Below are positions 8,701-11,782 of a stretch of 11,782 bases of DNA, piece by piece. A model generated the notes under the pieces. The model was not told the origin of the DNA, made no database searches, and saw nothing but the letters and a program-made list of their open reading frames with translations. Location of the stretch: assembly GCA_026770595.1 (NCBI GenBank), contig MU634507.1, positions 1 to 11,782 of the forward strand. The letters run 5' to 3'. Origin of the DNA: Ochromonadaceae sp. CCMP2298. Its lineage: Eukaryota; Sar; Synurophyceae; Ochromonadales; Ochromonadaceae. Position 1 is the stretch's first letter. Each line of letters starts with the position of its first letter. Made by a program: the position numbers and the translations under genes.

Positions 8701-11581
8701 TCAACCGCGTCCGCCACCTGCATCTCAGAACTGCCTCCAGCGGCACCCTCCTCCACAGTCCCCTGCTCCGTGTCTACAAGGGCTCCGGAGGAGGGCCCCT
8801 CTCCCTCCTGTCCTGCAGCCTCCACCGTCTTCGCCTCCTGCTCGCCTGTGTCTCTAACAGCAGACCTGATGTTGTCAATGCGCAGCATCGGCACGAGCTC
8901 GTCGAAGGTCTCCAGGGAGGACTGCTGGTTCTCCTGCCACACCTGGTCCTCCGCGTGTTCCAAGGTGCCGCCCACGTCGTCTGCGGCTGCGATGCCCCTC
9001 TTTCGGTCCAGCAGTCGCTCCAGGTCCTCGTCGCTGATGTCCTTCTTGCCGCTCTGGTTGGCGGAAAAGACACTGTTCCATCCGAAGCGCACTGCCTGGA
9101 ATACCTTGGAGGGCTCGGGCTCGTCCCCCGGGAAGCCCTCGCCCGCCTCGTCTGCCTCGTTCCCGATGTCCTTCGAGTCACCGCCCTCCTCCTCCTCCTC
9201 CTCCTCGTCACCCTCCTCTCCATCTTCCTCGTCGTCTCCACTACCCCCCGCTCTCTTCTTGTCCTTCTTGTCCTTCTTCTTCGCCGCCTCCTCCGCCTCC
9301 GCGTTCTTGGTGGAGCCTCTGTTGACCGCGTTATCGAGAAACAGTTTCCTCTGCTGGCGCTGCACGATGCACTCCTCCACGCTACCCGCCGTGACGAGTC
9401 TGTACACGTGCACCACCTTGGTCTGGCCGATGCGGTGCACGCGCGCCATGGCCTGGATGTCCACCTGCGGGTTCCAGTCGCTGTCGAACAAGATGACTGT
9501 GTCGGCAGTGAAGAGGTTCACGCCCTCTCCGCCTGCCCTGGTGGACAGGCAGAAGACGAACATGGGCGACTTCTCCTTGTTGAAGAAGTTGATCCGCACC
9601 TCACGCATCACGCGGTTGGTCTGTCCGTCCAGCCTAGTGTGCCGGTACCCGCGCATGTCTAGGTAGTCTGAGATGATGTCGAGCGTGCGCGTGAACTGGC
9701 TGAAGAGCACGACGCGGTGCCCCTTCTCGTAGAGCTTCCCCAGCATGCGATCCAGCATCTTCATCTTGCCAGACAGACTCACGATCTCCTCAGTGGCTCT
9801 GCCGTCGATGGCCACCTTCTCGATGCCGGGAAACAGGAAGGGGTGGTTGGCCGCCTTGCGCAGCTGCGCCAGCAGACTCATCAGCCGACTTTTGTCGGTA
9901 AGGACCGCGGCGCTGGTAGACGCCTGGGCGCTAGCCTGCCCTACAGTCAGCTCAGCAGAGCCGGTCTCGATGCGAGTGAGCATGTCTTGGTCGCGCAGGA
10001 GAAGGAGGCGGGACACCTCGCTCTGCGTCTCGGACATGGGACAATTAATCTTTGTTTCGACCTTGGGTGGCAGCTTCGTCTCTACCTCGCTCTTCAGGCG
10101 CCGCAGCACGAACGGCTTCATCAGGTAGTGGGCGTTGGCCAGCAGGGCGCGGTCGATCTGGTCGGCGCCGTTGTTTAGGTCGAAGGCGCCGTCGAAGAGC
10201 GACAGGTCGGTGAATATGTTGGGAGACAGGAAGCGCAGCAGGGCGCCGAACTCGTGCAGGTTGTTCTGCACAGGGGTGCCGGTGAGCACCACGCGGAAGC
10301 GTGTCTTGAGCTTGTAGCAGGCCTTGCTCACGTCGGAGTCCTCGTTCTTGATGCGGTGCCCCTCGTCCAAAAATACGCTTCGCCACACCATCCTCTTGAG
10401 CGACGCACCGAAGCCCTGCGCCTTGATGGTGTCGTAGGTAGTCACCACGACCTGGGCGACATCGGGGTCGCGCAGCACCTGACGCAACCGAAACTGCTCC
10501 TCCTTGTCGGTGGCGTGGAGGCGCAGCACCTTCAGGCGCGGACAGAACTTCTTGAACTCCTGCATCCAGTTGAATAGCACGCTGAGCGGCACCACCACCA
10601 GGAAGGGGCCGCTCTGCAGGGACGACAGGGAGAAGAGTGAGAGGAGGGAGCAGCGATGAGACAGAAGCAGGGAGCAGGGAGCACAGAACATACAGCAGGG
10701 AGCAAGCAGGTATCAAGGAGCGTGGAGTGAGGAGGGAGGGGCGCGTTACAAAGTGTAGAGGGAAGAGAGTGCTTTCTTACCAGCTTCTGCACCACGGCCA
10801 TGTGTGCAATGAATGCGATGCTCTGCAGCGTCTTGCCCAGCCCCATCTCGTCCGCCAGGATGCAGCTGATGGATCGGTAGTAGTTGTTGACGAGCCAGGA
10901 GAAGCCCTCGATCTGGTAGTTGCGCATCAGGCAGTTGGGGGACAGGCAGTAGGGCTGCGTGTGCATGGCGTCTCCCGGGTCCCCGCCATCGCCAGCGCCC
11001 GCCTGCCTCCTGTCCGCCTTGTCCTTGGCTGTCTGGCTGAGCAGGGTCGCGACCTTTTTCGTGATGAAGGGCTCGAAGATCCTACGGTAGCGAGCCAGGC
11101 TACCCAGGCGCTGTAAGTCGGCCTCCTCCACTTCGGGCCTGGGTATAGAGTTCTTGTCAAGTGGCTTTCCCCCCGCAGCTCCGCGCGTCTGCAGCGGCGC
11201 GTCGGACTCTTCCCCAGACTCTTCCCCAGACCCCTCACCCTCTGATGCGTCGTTGCCACTGTGCGCCGACCCAGAACCAGAAGCAGCCACAGAGCCGGAA
11301 GCAGCGCCAGAGCCAGAGAAAGAGGCAAAGGCAGATTCGGAGCCGGTGCCAGATTCATTTTCAGAGCCAGAGCCAGAGTCGCAGCTCACCTTACTCTCGC
11401 CACGCGCAGCACGAGGCCGCATTCCTTGCCGCGCTCCTACAGCGGACGCAGGTCCATCGTCCTCTTCCATTTCGGAATCGTCTTCATCCGACGCATCTTT
11501 GACTATCACCTCAGGGGGGTTCATTCGTGCCCGTCTCGGAGGGTTGCTCCGCAGGCCGTCGTCCTTATTCGAGCGCTTCAT
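5762..11581 (-). CDS. ISWI-like SNF2 chromatin-remodelling ATPase with PHD-C5HCH reader and KIX-like C-terminal region (four exons)
   Basis: The spliced CDS joins 11581-10781, 10613-7444, 7270-7035 and 6897-5762 on the minus strand: 5343 nt, 1780 aa, stop TGA. Residues 1-150 are acidic, Ser/Gly/Glu-rich and disordered. The ATPase spans about 215-700: motif I DEMGLGKT 244-251, II DEGH 350-353, III LTGTP 377-381, IV around 568-581, [12 protein letters not shown] 624-634, [12 protein letters not shown] 657-666 with arginines 658 and 661. Lobe 2 reads most like ISWI, followed by an acidic tract (725-746) and an ISWI-like [11 protein letters not shown] segment (792-802). A PHD finger (C995, C998, C1007, C1010, H1015, C1018, C1032, H1035) runs directly into a C5HCH-type zinc module (C1037 to C1064). 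Residues 1606-1670 resemble a KIX domain. It is expected to act in the nucleus, using ATP to move nucleosomes. HAND-SANT-SLIDE is not recognisable. All catalytic motifs are intact. Exact subfamily is uncertain. Confidence 0.9.
6898..7034 (-). other. Intron 3 of gene B
   Basis: On the minus strand the donor GTGCGC starts at 7034 and the acceptor GCGCAG ends at 6898; 137 nt, phase 1. It joins ...[15 protein letters not shown]... in frame. A CTCACCC branch-site candidate is followed by a C/T-rich tract. The donor is less canonical than GTAAGT but frame continuity supports it. Confidence 0.8.
7271..7443 (-). other. Intron 2 of gene B
   Basis: On the minus strand the donor GTAAGT starts at 7443 and the acceptor CTTAG ends at 7271; 173 nt, phase 2. 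It joins ...[17 protein letters not shown].... Reading through would stop at once (TAA within the donor). A TTTAACCC branch-site candidate lies at 7330-7323, and the 3' half is C/T-rich, with a triple CCCACT repeat. Confidence 0.9.
9185..9205 (-). repeat. Trinucleotide repeat encoding an acidic run in gene B
   Basis: Seven CCT copies on the plus strand read as consecutive glutamate codons on the minus strand. They form the centre of the acidic tract at residues 725-746, between the ATPase and the PHD finger. Such tracts are common in remodellers and prone to length change. Confidence 0.85.
10614..10780 (-). other. Intron 1 of gene B
   Basis: On the minus strand the donor GTAAGA starts at 10780 and the acceptor CTGCAG ends at 10614; 167 nt, phase 0. 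It joins ...[18 protein letters not shown]..., restoring continuity between Walker A and motif Ia of the SNF2 domain. The interior carries repeated TGCTCCCTGC units (plus-strand copies at 10667-10683 and 10695-10704). Confidence 0.93.
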
Positions 11582-11652
11582 GGCAGCAGTGGAGTGTAGG
11601 CAACTGCAGGAATCACTACTCGAGACGAAATGTTGTTTGGCTTCGAGAGGTG

Positions 11653-11675
11653 CCCTAACTTAACCCCTAACCCCT
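11653..11675. repeat. Degenerate telomere-type repeat (CCCTAA / TAACCCC)
   Basis: The plus strand reads CCCTAACT then TAACCCC twice; the minus strand reads as TTAGGGG-type units. It sits 72-94 nt upstream of the gene B start codon. It may be an interstitial telomere-like tract or a promoter element of the plant telo-box kind. Confidence 0.6.
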
Positions 11676-11719
11676 GGTCTCTTCTTATGTGTCGTCACCT
11701 CTCCTCCCTTCGCCTTCAT
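11660..11719 (-). other. Possible upstream ORF in the gene B leader (19 codons)
   Basis: An ATG at 11719 opens a 19-codon frame ending with TAA at 11660. It is in the same frame as gene B, 138 nt upstream of the main ATG. The peptide is short and basic and resembles nothing known. It matters only if transcription starts upstream of 11719. Confidence 0.3.
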
Positions 11720-11782
11720 TTTTTTTTTCAAAAGTGCTTTTTTTCGTTTGTAACGACAGTATTCTTGTAAAAATTCGATGGC

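Larger units (their letters stand above)
11582..11782 (-). promoter_or_regulatory. 5' flanking region / leader of gene B
   Basis: These 201 nt upstream of the gene B ATG hold no credible protein gene beyond a short uORF. They include two long T-runs on the plus strand (about 11718-11728 and 11738-11744) and a TAACCCC-type repeat at 11653-11675. The ATG at 11581 has G at -3 and is the first in frame after an in-frame TAA at 11660-11662. No TATA box was seen. Confidence 0.4.

Noticed and set aside
7770-9662. A 630-codon open frame on the plus strand opposite gene B exon 2
   Set aside because: It lies wholly antisense to the conserved SNF2 and PHD coding sequence, its product is Leu/His/Val-rich without any domain, and long antisense frames are expected in GC-rich coding DNA.
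8530-9666. A second long plus-strand frame (378 codons) opposite gene B
   Set aside because: Antisense shadow in another frame; Ser/Pro-rich, no domain, no independent splice or start context.
10330-10400. DEGH in place of DEAH in the SNF2 Walker B motif as an inactivating change
   Set aside because: DEGH occurs in active SNF2 enzymes such as the HELLS/DDM1 group; the catalytic Asp and Glu are present.

Overview
The window is eukaryotic nuclear DNA. Both genes are interrupted by GT-AG introns with pyrimidine-rich 3' ends and both encode eukaryote-only domains (SNF2 remodeller, PHD finger, WW domains, ankyrin repeats). The genes are close together, GC-rich in coding sequence, and carry few, short introns (137-305 nt). 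This suggests a compact microbial eukaryote genome such as a unicellular alga or another protist. TGTAA motifs, the usual poly(A) signal of green algae, lie where both 3' ends are expected, but this is too weak to name a lineage. I see no rRNA, tRNA, transposon, CRISPR or bacterial-type operon.

Layout. Positions 1-359 are the upstream region of the first gene and hold a strong 14-bp-arm hairpin. Gene A (+, 360-5483, three exons, 1553 aa) encodes a coiled-coil scaffold with a Gly-Tyr-Glu repeat tract, ankyrin repeats and three C-terminal WW domains. A 278-bp intergenic region (5484-5761) separates the two convergent stop codons. Gene B (-, 11581 to 5762, four exons, 1780 aa) encodes an ISWI-like SNF2 chromatin-remodelling ATPase fused to an NSD-like PHD-C5HCH histone-reader tandem and, near its C-terminus, a region resembling a KIX coactivator domain. 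Positions 11582-11782 are the upstream region of gene B, with a short uORF and a degenerate telomere-type TAACCCC repeat.

All splice junctions were assigned by reading-frame continuity and domain continuity. The ankyrin signature is rebuilt across both introns of gene A, the SNF2 lobe-1 sequence runs across intron 1 of gene B, and the other two junctions of gene B keep the frame. The two genes have no obvious shared pathway. Gene A looks like a protein-interaction scaffold and gene B like a nuclear chromatin remodeller; their convergent arrangement probably reflects genome compactness. The most unusual item is gene B, whose motor, histone reader and putative activator-binding domain lie in one chain without a recognisable HAND-SANT-SLIDE module.
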